Source: Muribaculaceae bacterium (GTDB taxonomy: Bacteria > Bacteroidota > Bacteroidia > Bacteroidales > Muribaculaceae). Taken from it: a DNA stretch of 58,527 nucleotides. The position numbers and the translations under genes are program-made. Shown here piece by piece: positions 34,148-43,272 of this stretch; the stretch's first letter is position 1; the number at the start of each line of letters is the position of its first letter. Location: positions 1 through 58,527 of the forward strand of contig JAIDXM010000012.1 of assembly GCA_029058745.1 (NCBI GenBank), given 5' to 3'. The notes below the pieces were generated by a model. The model was given only the letters and a program-made list of their open reading frames with translations. It was not told where the DNA came from and did no database searches.

Positions 34148-34984
34148 ATGTCGATAGATATTAAAAGGATAATAGAATATACAAGAGATTATAATCTTCA
34201 TTCCCATTCGCAGTTTTGCGATGGTCGTGACCCGATGTGCCTTATAAGTGAGGCGGCAGAGGAAGCCGGGATGAAATATTTCGCATTCACCCCACACTCG
34301 CCGGTGCCTGTGGATTCTCCATGTAATATGGACAAGGGGATGATGGATGAGTATTTTGATGAGGTTGACAGGTTGAGAGCGATTCATGCTCCACGAATGG
34401 ATGTCTATAGATCTCTTGAGATAGATTACCTTGGGCCTGACTTCGGGCCTCATATTGATTATTTCCAACATCTTCCTCTTGATTTCAGGCTTGGTTCCGT
34501 GCATTTTGTGCCTAATCAGGACGGGGTGCTTCTGGACTGTGACGGACGGTATGAAAGATTCTCTGGCTATCTCAAGGATGGTTATAGGGGAGACCTCCGT
34601 TATGTGGTTGAAAAATATTTTGAGCAAGTACTTACCATGCTTGAAAGGGGAGGTTTGGATTTGCTTGGACATTTCGATAAGATTGCCGGAAATGCATCGC
34701 TTGCGGATGCCGATATAGAGGACCAAGGATGGTATGAGGCGCTGGTTGATGATGTTGTAAGCCATGTGAAAGGTAGTGGAGTCGTGGTGGAAATCAACAC
34801 AAAGGCATTTGAAGACAAAGGGAGGTTTTTCCCGGCAGAGAAGTGGTGGGGCAAGCTATTGGAGGCAGGCTTGCCGCTTGCTGTTGACAGCGATGTGCAT
34901 TATGCGTCGAAGGTGGCGTCGGGAAGAGACGAGGCATTCAGGCGGCTCGACCGTTTGAAAGAGACGTATGAGCGTGGATTCTGA
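34148..34984 (+). CDS. PHP-domain phosphatase, histidinol-phosphatase-like
   Basis: 278 residues. The PHP-domain metal motifs are 'NLHSHSQFCDG', 'YFAFTPHSPVP', 'SLEIDYLG', 'GSVHFVP', 'LGHFDKI' and 'DSDVHYASKV'. The order and length match HisK/HisJ-type histidinol-phosphatases. No other his genes are nearby, so the natural substrate is uncertain and another phospho-ester is possible. Confidence 0.85.
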   Translation: MSIDIKRIIEYTRDYNLHSHSQFCDGRDPMCLISEAAEEAGMKYFAFTPHSPVPVDSPCNMDKGMMDEYFDEVDRLRAIHAPRMDVYRSLEIDYLGPDFGPHIDYFQHLPLDFRLGSVHFVPNQDGVLLDCDGRYERFSGYLKDGYRGDLRYVVEKYFEQVLTMLERGGLDLLGHFDKIAGNASLADADIEDQGWYEALVDDVVSHVKGSGVVVEINTKAFEDKGRFFPAEKWWGKLLEAGLPLAVDSDVHYASKVASGRDEAFRRLDRLKETYERGF

Positions 34985-35005
34985 AACAAGTTGATGAAGA
35001 AAAAC

Positions 35006-35036
35006 TTGCACATTTGACGGAAAAGTATTAATTTTG
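35006..35036 (+). promoter_or_regulatory. Ribosomal operon promoter
   Basis: TTGC (35006-35009), a 19-bp spacer and TAATTTTG (35029-35036). It gives a leader of about 90 nt before rpsF, long enough for an S6:S18 control element, though I could not confirm one. Confidence 0.65.
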
Positions 35037-35133
35037 CGTCGGTTTTTCGGGAATTGGCACATCAGTCAAAGTGTAGGTGTGTTGATTTGTGTGAGAACCA
35101 GAACAATAACAATTAAATACAAACGAAAAACGT

Positions 35134-35520
35134 ATGAATTGCTACGAAACCGTTTTCATTTTGACTCCCGTTTTGTCTGACGACCAGATGAAGGAAGCGG
35201 TAGAAAAATTCAAGGGCGTGCTTCAGCAGAACGGCGCTGAAATCGTCAATGAAGAAGCATGGGGCCTCCGCAAGCTCGCTTACCCCATCCAGAAGAAATC
35301 GACAGGCTTCTATTGTCTTCTCGAGTTCAAGGGTGAACCCACAATCGTGAAGAAGCTCGACATCGCATTCCGTCGTGACGAGCGCGTAATCAGATTCCTC
35401 ACATTCCGTCTTGACAAGTATGCGCAGGAATATGCAGAGAAGCGTCGCAACCTGAGATCAAAGAAAGCAAGTGAACAACCCGCCGAGGCAGTTGCCGAAG
35501 CAGAAAACAAGGAGGCTTAA
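35134..35520 (+). CDS. rpsF: 30S ribosomal protein S6
   Basis: 128 residues. It begins '[23 protein letters not shown]' and contains '[27 protein letters not shown]' and '[28 protein letters not shown]', the S6 pattern. An acidic, Ala-rich tail (about 110-128) extends beyond the core, as is common in Bacteroidota. It is first in the S6-S18-L9 operon, 2 bp before rpsR. Confidence 0.97.
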   Translation: MNCYETVFILTPVLSDDQMKEAVEKFKGVLQQNGAEIVNEEAWGLRKLAYPIQKKSTGFYCLLEFKGEPTIVKKLDIAFRRDERVIRFLTFRLDKYAQEYAEKRRNLRSKKASEQPAEAVAEAENKEA

Positions 35521-35522
35521 TC

Positions 35523-35789
35523 ATGGCAGCAAATAGCGAAATCCGTTATCTTACTCCCCTTTCAGTCGATACTAAGAAGAAGAAATATTGCCGTTTCAAA
35601 CGTAGCGGCATCAAGTATATCGACTACAAAGATCCCGAATTCCTCAAGAAATTCCTCAACGAGCAGGGTAAGATTCTTCCCCGCCGTATCACCGGCACTT
35701 CACTGAAGTTCCAGCGCCGTGTGGCACAGGCTGTGAAGCGTGCGCGTCATCTCGCACTCCTTCCCTACGTAACCGACTTGATGAAATAA
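35523..35789 (+). CDS. rpsR: 30S ribosomal protein S18
   Basis: 88 residues. '[63 protein letters not shown]' is a complete S18. It binds 16S rRNA together with S6, encoded immediately upstream. It retains one Cys of the usual zinc-binding set, so it is of the Cys-poor type. Confidence 0.97.
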   Translation: MAANSEIRYLTPLSVDTKKKKYCRFKRSGIKYIDYKDPEFLKKFLNEQGKILPRRITGTSLKFQRRVAQAVKRARHLALLPYVTDLMK

Positions 35790-35820
35790 TCATTTTTTAA
35801 CCCGACAAATAGAATTCATT

Positions 35821-36264
35821 ATGAAGATCATACTTAAAGAGAATGTAGCCGAACTCGGTTATAAGGACGATGTTGTCGAAGTGAAAGATGGTTATGGCCG
35901 CAACTATCTTATCCCTCAGGGTAAGGCGGTGATTGCATCTGCCGCCGCTCTCAAGCAGCTCGCGGAGGACCAGAAACAGCGTGCCCACAAGATTGCGAAG
36001 ATTAAGGCTGACGCAGAGGCTGCCGCAGCGGCTCTTGAAGGCGTAAGGCTCACAATCGGCGCGAAGACCAGCTCCACAGGCACCGTATTCGGCTCTGTCA
36101 ACGCTCTTCAGATTGCTGAGGCTCTTGAGAAGCTTGGCCACAATGTTGACCGCAAGATTATCTACCTCAAGGATCCTGTGAAGGAGGTTGGTGTATATAC
36201 AGCCACTATCAAGTTCCACAAGGAGGTTGTAAAGGAAATCGAATTCGAGGTTGTAGCTGAGTGA
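35821..36264 (+). CDS. rplI: 50S ribosomal protein L9
   Basis: 147 residues. The N-terminal domain has 'MKIILKENVAELGYKDDVVEVKDGYGRNYLIPQGKAV', then a long central helix and a C-terminal domain with 'GSVNALQIAEALEKLGHNVDRKIIYLKDPVKEVGVYTATIKFHKEVV'. It is the last gene of the operon and is followed 30 bp later by a strong terminator. Confidence 0.97.
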   Translation: MKIILKENVAELGYKDDVVEVKDGYGRNYLIPQGKAVIASAAALKQLAEDQKQRAHKIAKIKADAEAAAAALEGVRLTIGAKTSSTGTVFGSVNALQIAEALEKLGHNVDRKIIYLKDPVKEVGVYTATIKFHKEVVKEIEFEVVAE

Positions 36265-36294
36265 TACGGCCAGATTCTTTGACTCATTAAATAC

Positions 36295-36329
36295 AAAGCC
36301 GCCGTGCAAGCTTGCACGGCGGCTTTTTT
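36295..36329 (+). terminator. Ribosomal operon terminator
   Basis: AAAGCCGCCGTGCAAG (36295-36310) meets its exact complement (36311-36326) with no spacer, followed by T residues. This is a typical strong intrinsic terminator. Confidence 0.88.
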
Positions 36330-36374
36330 ATGCGATTTCACGTGCGTTTCAGTGAATGAGTCGAAAAAAATGAT

Positions 36375-36382
36375 TAAATTTG
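36375..36382 (+). promoter_or_regulatory. dnaN promoter -7 box
   Basis: A perfect TAAATTTG 70 bp before the dnaN ATG and just after the ribosomal terminator. The -33 element is unclear. Confidence 0.5.
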
Positions 36383-36452
36383 CATATTGTGCGTCTGATT
36401 TGAAATGACGTGCTTTGGGATATATCAGAAAAATCAAGAAATAAACCATAAT

Positions 36453-37577
36453 ATGAAGTTCAATATCGACGGAAAAGTCTTTCAGCAGCAGCTGCAGGCC
36501 GTGAATAAGGTTATCAATTCCAAGAATGCCTTGTCTATTCTTGATAATTTTCTTTTCGAACTTGAAGGAGGATGGCTCACTGTGACTGGCAGTGACCAGG
36601 AGAACATAGTCTCTTCTCGCGTGGAGGTGACGGATGCCGACGGCGAGGGCGCTGTGGCGGTGCCGGCAAAGACGCTTCTTGAAATTGTCAAGGAGGTCAA
36701 CAATCAGCCGATAACATTCAGCCTGAATGAATCGACTGGAGAAATTGATGTTGTCTTCCTTTCAGGGCGTTTCCGTTTCATGGGTATAAATGCCGATGAG
36801 TATCCCAGGGGAGAGAAGCTTGAGGATGACGCAAAGACACTTGTTGTTCCGGCGAGTGTGGTGAGGAAGGGTATAGAGAAGACTATCTACGCGGTGAGTC
36901 TCGAACCAATCCGCCCGATGATGACCGGTATATTCTGGGATATCCATGAAGGAGACATCACTTTTGTGGCAAGCGACACGCATAAGCTTGTGAGATATAT
37001 CAATTCGGAAGAAAATCCCGGGATAGTGACTTCATTCATAATGCCTTCAAAGCCGGCTTCCATCATCAAGGGAATTCTTGACAAGGAGACGCAGGATGTG
37101 AAGATGACGCTCGGGGCCAAGGGCGCGAGGTTTGAGTTTGGCGGCTATACGCTCACATGCCGTTTTATCAAGGGTAACTATCCCAATTACAACCGTGTGA
37201 TACCAGACAGCAACCCGTTCCTGATAAAGGTTGACCGCGACACATTCCTGAACGCCATGCGTAGGGTTGCGATATTCGCGAGCAAGGCGTCAGGCCTTGT
37301 GAAATTTGAGATTTCCGACAACAGTATAAAACTCAGCGCGCAGGATTTGGACTACGGCACATCGGCCGAGGAGAAAGTGATGTGTGAGTATGACGGAAAC
37401 CCGATGACAATCGGATTCAATTCCGCGTTTACCCTTGAGATTATGGGCAACCTTTCAGGAGAGACCATCCTGATACGCCTGTCGGATCCTGCCCGTCCCG
37501 GAGTGTTTGAACCTCTTGACCAGGAACCGAACGAGAATATCGTCTCAATACAGATGCCGCTTCAGGTGATTGAGTGA
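36453..37577 (+). CDS. dnaN: DNA polymerase III sliding clamp beta subunit
   Basis: 374 residues from the ATG at 36453 (MKFNIDGKVFQQQLQAVNKVINSKNALSIL). The longer frame starting at 36405 would cross into the leader. Clamp motifs include 'VTGSDQENIVSSRVEV', 'IRPMMTGIFWDI', 'FVASDTHKLVRY', 'IIKGIL' and the final 'PLQVIE'. It encircles DNA and tethers polymerases. It leads an apparent operon with an exonuclease 36 bp downstream. Confidence 0.96.
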   Translation: MKFNIDGKVFQQQLQAVNKVINSKNALSILDNFLFELEGGWLTVTGSDQENIVSSRVEVTDADGEGAVAVPAKTLLEIVKEVNNQPITFSLNESTGEIDVVFLSGRFRFMGINADEYPRGEKLEDDAKTLVVPASVVRKGIEKTIYAVSLEPIRPMMTGIFWDIHEGDITFVASDTHKLVRYINSEENPGIVTSFIMPSKPASIIKGILDKETQDVKMTLGAKGARFEFGGYTLTCRFIKGNYPNYNRVIPDSNPFLIKVDRDTFLNAMRRVAIFASKASGLVKFEISDNSIKLSAQDLDYGTSAEEKVMCEYDGNPMTIGFNSAFTLEIMGNLSGETILIRLSDPARPGVFEPLDQEPNENIVSIQMPLQVIE

Positions 37578-37613
37578 CGATGACAGATGAACCTCATTGA
37601 ATATTAGACTACG

Positions 37614-38417
37614 ATGCAAGACAATATAAGTCTCAAACTTGAGCGACCCATAATATTTTTCGATCTCGAGACAACCGGTACGAATGTCACGAGAGACCGT
37701 ATAGTGGAGATTTCCTATATAAAGGTGTATCCCGACGGGAGGGAGGAGAGGAAGAGCCGCAGGCTCAATCCTGAGATGCACATTCCTGAGGCGAGCACTG
37801 CTGTGCATCATATCACAGATGAGGATGTGAAAGACGAGCCGACGTTCCGTCAGGTGGCTAAATCCTTGCTTGAGATTTTTGAAGGGAGTGATATCGCCGG
37901 ATATAACAGCAACAAATTTGATGTTCCTGTGCTGATGGAGGAATTCGGAAGATGTGGCATTAATTTTGATGTCAACGGCCGACGATTCATCGACGTGCAG
38001 AATATATTTCATAAGATGGAGCAACGCACGCTCGTGGCCGCATATCGCTTTTACTGCGGACGCGAACTCGAGGACGCCCATAGTGCCATGGCTGACACTC
38101 AAGCCACCTATGAAGTGCTTCTGGGCCAGTTGCGGAAATATGAGGAACTCGAAAATGATGTGGAGTTCCTTGCGAAGTTCTCTACAATCGGACGTAACCT
38201 CGACCTTGCTGCCAGGATAGTGCTTGACGATAACGACGTGCCTGTCTTTAATTTCGGGAAACACAAGGGAAAGGCTGTGAAGGAGGTTTTCCGCAAGGAA
38301 CCGTCGTTCTACGATTGGATTATGCAGGGTGATTTCCCGAAGAACACGAAGGATGTGCTCTTCCAGCTGAAGTTCAAATACGACAATGAGCGCAGGGGGG
38401 CCGGCTTAAAGAATTAA
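37614..38417 (+). CDS. DEDDh 3'-5' exonuclease (PolC/DnaQ epsilon-like)
   Basis: 267 residues. The exonuclease residues are in 'FFDLETTGTN' (Asp, Glu), 'AGYNSNKFDVPVL' (Asp) and 'DAHSAMADTQATYEVL' (His, Asp), a full DEDDh set. After about residue 185 a tail reads 'VFNFGKHKGKAVKEVFRKEPSFYDWIMQGDFPKNTK', resembling the small DUF3820-type module seen in other epsilon-like nucleases. Placement directly behind the clamp gene and 1 bp before coaBC suggests it may proofread or act in repair with the clamp. Confidence 0.92.
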   Translation: MQDNISLKLERPIIFFDLETTGTNVTRDRIVEISYIKVYPDGREERKSRRLNPEMHIPEASTAVHHITDEDVKDEPTFRQVAKSLLEIFEGSDIAGYNSNKFDVPVLMEEFGRCGINFDVNGRRFIDVQNIFHKMEQRTLVAAYRFYCGRELEDAHSAMADTQATYEVLLGQLRKYEELENDVEFLAKFSTIGRNLDLAARIVLDDNDVPVFNFGKHKGKAVKEVFRKEPSFYDWIMQGDFPKNTKDVLFQLKFKYDNERRGAGLKN

Positions 38418-38418
38418 A

Positions 38419-39636
38419 ATGGATGGCATGTTGAAAGGAAAGCATATAGTATTGGGTATTTCGGGAGGAATTGCCGCCTATAAGTCCGCTCACCTTCTGC
38501 GACTGCTTGTGAAGCAGGGTGCGGAGGTGCAGGTTGTCATCACTCCAAACGGCAAGGAATTCATAACCCCCGCCACATTGGCAGCTCTTAGCGGCAAGCC
38601 TGTGGTTAGTGAGTTCTTTGCGGCCAATACGGGAGAATGGCACAGTCATGTTGACCTTGGATTGTGGGCGGACCTTATGGTTGTGGCCCCGGCCACGGCC
38701 AGCACCATAGGGAAGATGGCCAATGGCATTGCCGACAATATGTTGATTACGACTTATCTGTCGGCAAAGGAGCAGGTAATGGTGGCTCCGGCCATGGATC
38801 TTGACATGTGGAGTCATCCATCCACCCAACGAAACATATCGACACTGCGACGTGACGGCGTGATTATTATCGAGCCTGCATCGGGAGAACTTGCAAGCGG
38901 ATTGTGCGGCAAGGGTCGAATGGAGGAACCTGAGGCTATAGTAGATGCCATAAAGTCGTATTTCAGGAAATCAGAGACTCTTGCAGGAAAGAAAGTTGTG
39001 ATAACTGCCGGTCCGACATATGAGAACATAGACCCTGTGAGGTTCATAGGCAATTACTCAAGCGGGAAGATGGGATTCGCGCTTGCCGAGGAATTCGCAG
39101 GGCGAGGCGCTGATGTGACGCTTGTGGCCGGTCCGGTGTCGTTGGAGACAGAAAACACTCATATAAAGAGGTTGAATGTCGTGTCGGCGCAGGAAATGCA
39201 TGATGTGTGTCTGTCAGCGGCGGAAGGTGCCGATTGCGTTGTGCTTGCGGCGGCAGTGGCCGACTATACTCCGGAGACGGTGAGTGAAACCAAAATAAAG
39301 AGGGAGCAGGAAGATTCTATGGCACTGCGCCTGAAGAGGAACCCGGATATCGCCGCATCGCTTGGACGTGAAAAAGGAGACCGTGTTCTTGTGGGATTCG
39401 CTCTTGAGACTGACCATGAGACAGAGAATGCCCTGCATAAATTGAGGAAGAAGAATCTCGACTGGATAGTGTTGAACTCCTTGCGAGACCCCGAGGCCGG
39501 ATTTATGAAAGACACCAATAAGGTTACAATCATAGGAAAGGATGGTTCGACATCCAGTTTCCCCGCGAAAAGTAAGAGAGAGGTGGCGGCAGACATAGTG
39601 GAAGCAGTGTTGCCGTCGCTTAAATCACAGGAGTGA
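38419..39636 (+). CDS. coaBC: Bifunctional phosphopantothenoylcysteine decarboxylase/ligase
   Basis: 405 residues, the usual fused form. The flavin-dependent CoaC half (1-185) has 'GISGGIAAYKSAHLLRLL', the catalytic His in 'EWHSHVDLGLWADLMVVAPATA' and 'VAPAMDLDMW'. The CoaB half (190-405) has 'ITAGPTYENIDPVRFIGNYSSGKMGFALAEEF', 'LAAAVADYTPE' and 'KIKREQEDSMALRLKRNPDI'. It makes 4'-phosphopantetheine for CoA. CoaE is encoded 6.5 kb downstream. The start is 1 bp after the exonuclease stop. Confidence 0.96.
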   Translation: MDGMLKGKHIVLGISGGIAAYKSAHLLRLLVKQGAEVQVVITPNGKEFITPATLAALSGKPVVSEFFAANTGEWHSHVDLGLWADLMVVAPATASTIGKMANGIADNMLITTYLSAKEQVMVAPAMDLDMWSHPSTQRNISTLRRDGVIIIEPASGELASGLCGKGRMEEPEAIVDAIKSYFRKSETLAGKKVVITAGPTYENIDPVRFIGNYSSGKMGFALAEEFAGRGADVTLVAGPVSLETENTHIKRLNVVSAQEMHDVCLSAAEGADCVVLAAAVADYTPETVSETKIKREQEDSMALRLKRNPDIAASLGREKGDRVLVGFALETDHETENALHKLRKKNLDWIVLNSLRDPEAGFMKDTNKVTIIGKDGSTSSFPAKSKREVAADIVEAVLPSLKSQE

Positions 39637-39712
39637 GACATGACAGTGGCTCTTGCGGCCAGCAGATGTGGCTGTCTTAAATAATTAGGTTAAGAATCCG
39701 TTATATAAGGGT

Positions 39713-40648
39713 ATGGATAAAACTATGGAATTCGGGAAAACAGTTTTTTTGCCGGTGTTACTGTCGCTTGCCGCACTGTGTCCTGCTTCTGCCGCAGCTC
39801 AGGAATTGAATTGCAATGTTGAGGTCAACACAAGTTCAATAGAGGGCACCTACCGGAACATGTTTGATGAGCTCAAACAGAATATAACGGAATATTTCAA
39901 CGAAAACAAATGGACAAACGCTCAATTCTCTCCTATGGAGAGGATTGAGTGCCGTTTCTTTCTTACAGTCAAGGAATATGCTGACGACAAGATAAAGGGA
40001 GATATACAGGTTCAGCTTTCTCGCCCTGTCTATAACAGTACCTATACCACGACTCTAATGAATTTCAAGGATACCAAGGTGGAATTCGAATACCGGGAGG
40101 GAGACCAGATAATCAGAAACGATAATGGATGGAACGGCAACCTTGCGGGAATACTCGATTTCTATGCATATCTGTTTCTTGCCCTTGATTTCGACAGTTT
40201 CTCGCCCAGGGGAGGACAGGCCTATTTTGACAAAGCGGCATCTGTGGTGCAGCTTGCGCAGTCGAGCGGGGAAATAGGCTGGCGGGCCTTCGAGGACACA
40301 AAAAACCGGAGTGCCGTGCTCAGCTCATTCACCGACTCCAACACCGGTATGATCAGGGACATGTCTTACCAGTATCATCGAAAAGGGCTTGACGAGATGG
40401 TCACGAGTCCCGACAAGGGGCGTGCGGCCATCACCGAATCTCTGAAGGCGATTGGAGAGGTGTATGCGACAGCACCCATGTCGGTTGCCTTGTCGATGTT
40501 TCGTGACGCCAAACTCGACGAGCTTGTCAATATCTATTCAAAGGCTCCCCAGAACGAACGAGAACAGGTGTATGAACTGTTGAATCCCATTTACCCCACC
40601 GATACGGAAAGACTCAATAAAATCAGGAAGGGGGATGAAAAAAATTAA
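39713..40648 (+). CDS. porD: DUF4835/PorD-type protein
   Basis: 311 residues with a signal peptide (to about residue 28, 'AALCPASAAAQ'). 'ELNCNVEVNTSSIEGTYRNMFDELKQNITEYFNENKWTN' opens the DUF4835 domain, followed by 'FFLTVKEYADDKIKGDIQVQLSRPVYNSTY'. This family carries the name PorD, for type IX secretion, and it characteristically sits between coaBC and recN in Bacteroidota, as here. Translation could start at the ATG at 39713 or 39725. Secretion involvement rests on the family, not on a specific residue. Confidence 0.88.
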   Translation: MDKTMEFGKTVFLPVLLSLAALCPASAAAQELNCNVEVNTSSIEGTYRNMFDELKQNITEYFNENKWTNAQFSPMERIECRFFLTVKEYADDKIKGDIQVQLSRPVYNSTYTTTLMNFKDTKVEFEYREGDQIIRNDNGWNGNLAGILDFYAYLFLALDFDSFSPRGGQAYFDKAASVVQLAQSSGEIGWRAFEDTKNRSAVLSSFTDSNTGMIRDMSYQYHRKGLDEMVTSPDKGRAAITESLKAIGEVYATAPMSVALSMFRDAKLDELVNIYSKAPQNEREQVYELLNPIYPTDTERLNKIRKGDEKN

Positions 40649-40660
40649 AGACTGAAAAAC

Positions 40661-42325
40661 ATGTTAGAGACGCTTATAATAAGGAATTATGCATTGATCG
40701 ACAATGTGAGCCTACGGTTCATGCCCGGGTTTACGATAATAACCGGAGAAACCGGAGCAGGAAAGTCGATTATGCTTGGAGCCCTTTCCCTGTTGCTTGG
40801 GGAGCGGGCGGAAACTAAGGCGATATCCGACAAATCGAGAAAGTCGGTGATAGAGGCAGTGTTCTCACATCCGGATCCGGATCTTGAGATGGTGTTTGAA
40901 GAACACGGCCTTGATTGGAACCCGGCGGAGATTCTTGTGAGACGTGAGATTTCGCCTTCGGGAAGATCAAGGGCATTTGTCAATGATTCCCCGGTCACGC
41001 TGCCTGTACTCACGGCAGTCACCGGCAATCTTGTGGATATACATTCGCAGCACAGCAATATCCTTCTTTCGCAAAGTTCGAGCCATCTTGCCATAATCGA
41101 CGCGTTCTGCGGCAACGGCCAGATGCTCTCGGAATATCGCGCGGACTTCGGGAAGTATGTCACATTGCGGGCCAAGATACGAAAGATAAGACAACGGTTG
41201 GAAAAGAACAGGGAAAACCGGGACTTCATCGCTTTTCAGCTTGAGCAACTTAACAAGATTAATCCCAAGGAGGGTGAATTGCGCCAAATTGAGCAGGAGT
41301 TCGATATGCTTTCGGATGCAGACCAGATTCGTGAAGACCTCGGCACAGCCTATAACCAACTCGATGGAGGAGACAATGCCGCCCTCGGAAGTCTCACGGA
41401 GGGCCTCTCATATCTTTCCAAGGTTAATCTGTCGCTGTTTGATGAGGACGGAGGCGACGACATTATGCGCCGTCTCGAGAATGTCAGGATAGAGCTTAAA
41501 GATATATCGGAAACTGTGAGAGACTATCTGGACAGGGTTGACTCAGATCCCGGTCGCCTTGCCAAGGTTACGTCAAGGATGAATCTTCTGTATGACGCCA
41601 TGAAACGATTCAAGGTGGCAGATGAGGATGCTCTGATAGAACTCCATCGAGAGCTTGAGAGCAAGCTAAACGCCATAGACTTTGGCGATGACGATGTGGC
41701 GGGGCTTGAGCAGGAGGCGCGAGTGCTTGCGAAAGAACTGAAATCAAAGGCCGAGATGCTTACCGTGTCGCGTAAGAAGGGCGCGAAGGAATTTGCCGTG
41801 CGTCTTGTGGAGACGGCGATTCCGCTCGGACTCCCAAACCTTAGGTTCGATGTTGAGCTCTCGCAGGGGAAGCTGACGGCAGACGGGCAAGACTGTATGG
41901 AATTCGTATGCAGTTTCAACAAGAACCATCAGATGCAGCCAATGGCGCAGGTGGCGTCAGGAGGGGAGACGGCACGCCTGATGTTGAGTATAAAATCGAT
42001 AATGGCCAAGTGTATGAATCTGCCGACGGTTATATTTGACGAGGTTGACACCGGAGTGTCGGGAGAGATTGCCGACAAGATGGGGGCGATGATGAAGCGT
42101 ATGGGTGTTGACATGCAGGTTGTCTCCATCACGCATCTGCCCCAGGTGGCCGCCAGGGGAGACAGTCATTTCAAGGTTTATAAGACAGATGAGGAGGAGA
42201 GGACGGTGTCGCATGTCCGGCAGTTGGATTATGAGGAACGGGTGGCAGAGCTTGCCGGCATGTTGTCGGGGACAGAAGTCAATGAAGCCGCGATGATGAA
42301 CGCACGGTCGCTTCTTGAAGGATAA
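40661..42325 (+). CDS. recN: DNA repair protein RecN
   Basis: 554 residues, an SMC-like ATPase. 'MLETLIIRNYALIDNVSLRF...IITGETGAGKSIMLGALSLLLGER' gives the N-terminal Walker A. A long coiled coil covers about 150-360. The C-terminal 'QMAQVASGGETARLMLSIKSI' (signature) and 'PTVIFDEVDTGVSGEIADKMG' (Walker B) close the ATPase. It acts early in double-strand break repair. It follows porD by 12 bp. Confidence 0.97.
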   Translation: MLETLIIRNYALIDNVSLRFMPGFTIITGETGAGKSIMLGALSLLLGERAETKAISDKSRKSVIEAVFSHPDPDLEMVFEEHGLDWNPAEILVRREISPSGRSRAFVNDSPVTLPVLTAVTGNLVDIHSQHSNILLSQSSSHLAIIDAFCGNGQMLSEYRADFGKYVTLRAKIRKIRQRLEKNRENRDFIAFQLEQLNKINPKEGELRQIEQEFDMLSDADQIREDLGTAYNQLDGGDNAALGSLTEGLSYLSKVNLSLFDEDGGDDIMRRLENVRIELKDISETVRDYLDRVDSDPGRLAKVTSRMNLLYDAMKRFKVADEDALIELHRELESKLNAIDFGDDDVAGLEQEARVLAKELKSKAEMLTVSRKKGAKEFAVRLVETAIPLGLPNLRFDVELSQGKLTADGQDCMEFVCSFNKNHQMQPMAQVASGGETARLMLSIKSIMAKCMNLPTVIFDEVDTGVSGEIADKMGAMMKRMGVDMQVVSITHLPQVAARGDSHFKVYKTDEEERTVSHVRQLDYEERVAELAGMLSGTEVNEAAMMNARSLLEG

Positions 42326-42382
42326 CGCCGTTGAAAGGATGCAACGGACAGTACTGGCATATAACGAAACACACTATATCTA

Positions 42383-43138
42383 ATGGATAAGACAGATTAT
42401 ATATTTGGCCTTAGAGCCATAATGGAGGCGATTGACTCCGGAAAAACAATCGACAAGGTGCTTTTGAGACGCGACCTCGGAGGGGAACTTGCGAAAGAAC
42501 TTCTTGACAGGATAAAGGAATATGGCATAGTGTCGCAGAGAGTGCCGGTGGAGAAATTGAACAGGATAACGATGAAGAACCATCAGGGAGCGATAGCGAT
42601 ATTGTCTCCTGTAGGGTATCATAATCTTGATAATCTACTGCCGCAATTATATGAGGAGGGGAGGACTCCCATGATTCTCGTGCTTGACGGAATAACCGAT
42701 GCGCGCAATTTCGGAGCGATAGCAAGAAGTTCGGAATGTGCGGCTGTGGATGCGATAGTCATTCCGGAAAGGGGCAGCGCTTCAGTGACGAGCGATGCGG
42801 TCAAGGCATCCGCCGGGGCGTTGTTCTATGTGCCTGTATGTCGTGAGCGAGACATCCACAGTGCTGTAAAGAAATTGAAGGATAGCGGGTATTTTGTTGT
42901 CGGGGCCTCGGAGAAAGGGATTGACAGCTATACAAAAGTGGATTATACGGTGCCCGTGGCAATAGTGATGGGGGCTGAAGACACTGGAATCTCGCAGGAT
43001 GTGCTTCGACAGTGTGACACACTCGCGTCTATACCGATTCTTGGAAACATAGGCTCACTCAATGTGTCTGTGGCAGCCGGCGTTATTTTGTATGAGGCTG
43101 TAAGACAGCGTCTTGAGTCCGGATTTGTGAACGGATGA
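42383..43138 (+). CDS. rlmB: SpoU/TrmH family 23S rRNA 2'-O-methyltransferase
   Basis: 251 residues. The N-terminal substrate-binding part has 'IFGLRAIMEAIDSGKTIDKVLLRRDL'. The SPOUT catalytic motifs are 'LDGITDARNFGAIARSSECAAVDAIVIPE' (motif 1, Asn-Arg region), 'IVMGAEDTGIS' (motif 2) and 'SLNVSVAAGVILYEAVRQR' (motif 3). It methylates G2251 of 23S rRNA in the RlmB interpretation. Its 57-bp gap after recN makes co-transcription likely. Confidence 0.92.
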   Translation: MDKTDYIFGLRAIMEAIDSGKTIDKVLLRRDLGGELAKELLDRIKEYGIVSQRVPVEKLNRITMKNHQGAIAILSPVGYHNLDNLLPQLYEEGRTPMILVLDGITDARNFGAIARSSECAAVDAIVIPERGSASVTSDAVKASAGALFYVPVCRERDIHSAVKKLKDSGYFVVGASEKGIDSYTKVDYTVPVAIVMGAEDTGISQDVLRQCDTLASIPILGNIGSLNVSVAAGVILYEAVRQRLESGFVNG

Positions 43139-43157
43139 AAAGTTATTCGCGCTAATA

Positions 43158-43189
43158 TTTGGTTGATTTGTTGTTTTAAAGTAATTTTG
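43158..43189 (+). promoter_or_regulatory. nusB promoter
   Basis: TTTG (43158-43161), a 20-bp spacer and TAATTTTG (43182-43189). It gives a leader of about 80 nt before nusB. Confidence 0.65.
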
Positions 43190-43272
43190 CACTCGGAAAG
43201 CCTTGCGGAATCGTCTCGTAGCGACGGTGATTTAGCCGGGCATGTCAAATTTGTGAACGAGCATAAAGAGTT

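Noticed and set aside
35041..35133. Possible S6:S18-binding leader before rpsF
   Set aside because: The leader length is suitable, but I could not draw a hairpin with the known conserved features, so no riboswitch-like element is claimed.
37545..38264. Minus-strand 239-codon frame opposite the exonuclease gene
   Set aside because: It is antisense to a gene with all DEDDh motifs and has no recognisable content or promoter.
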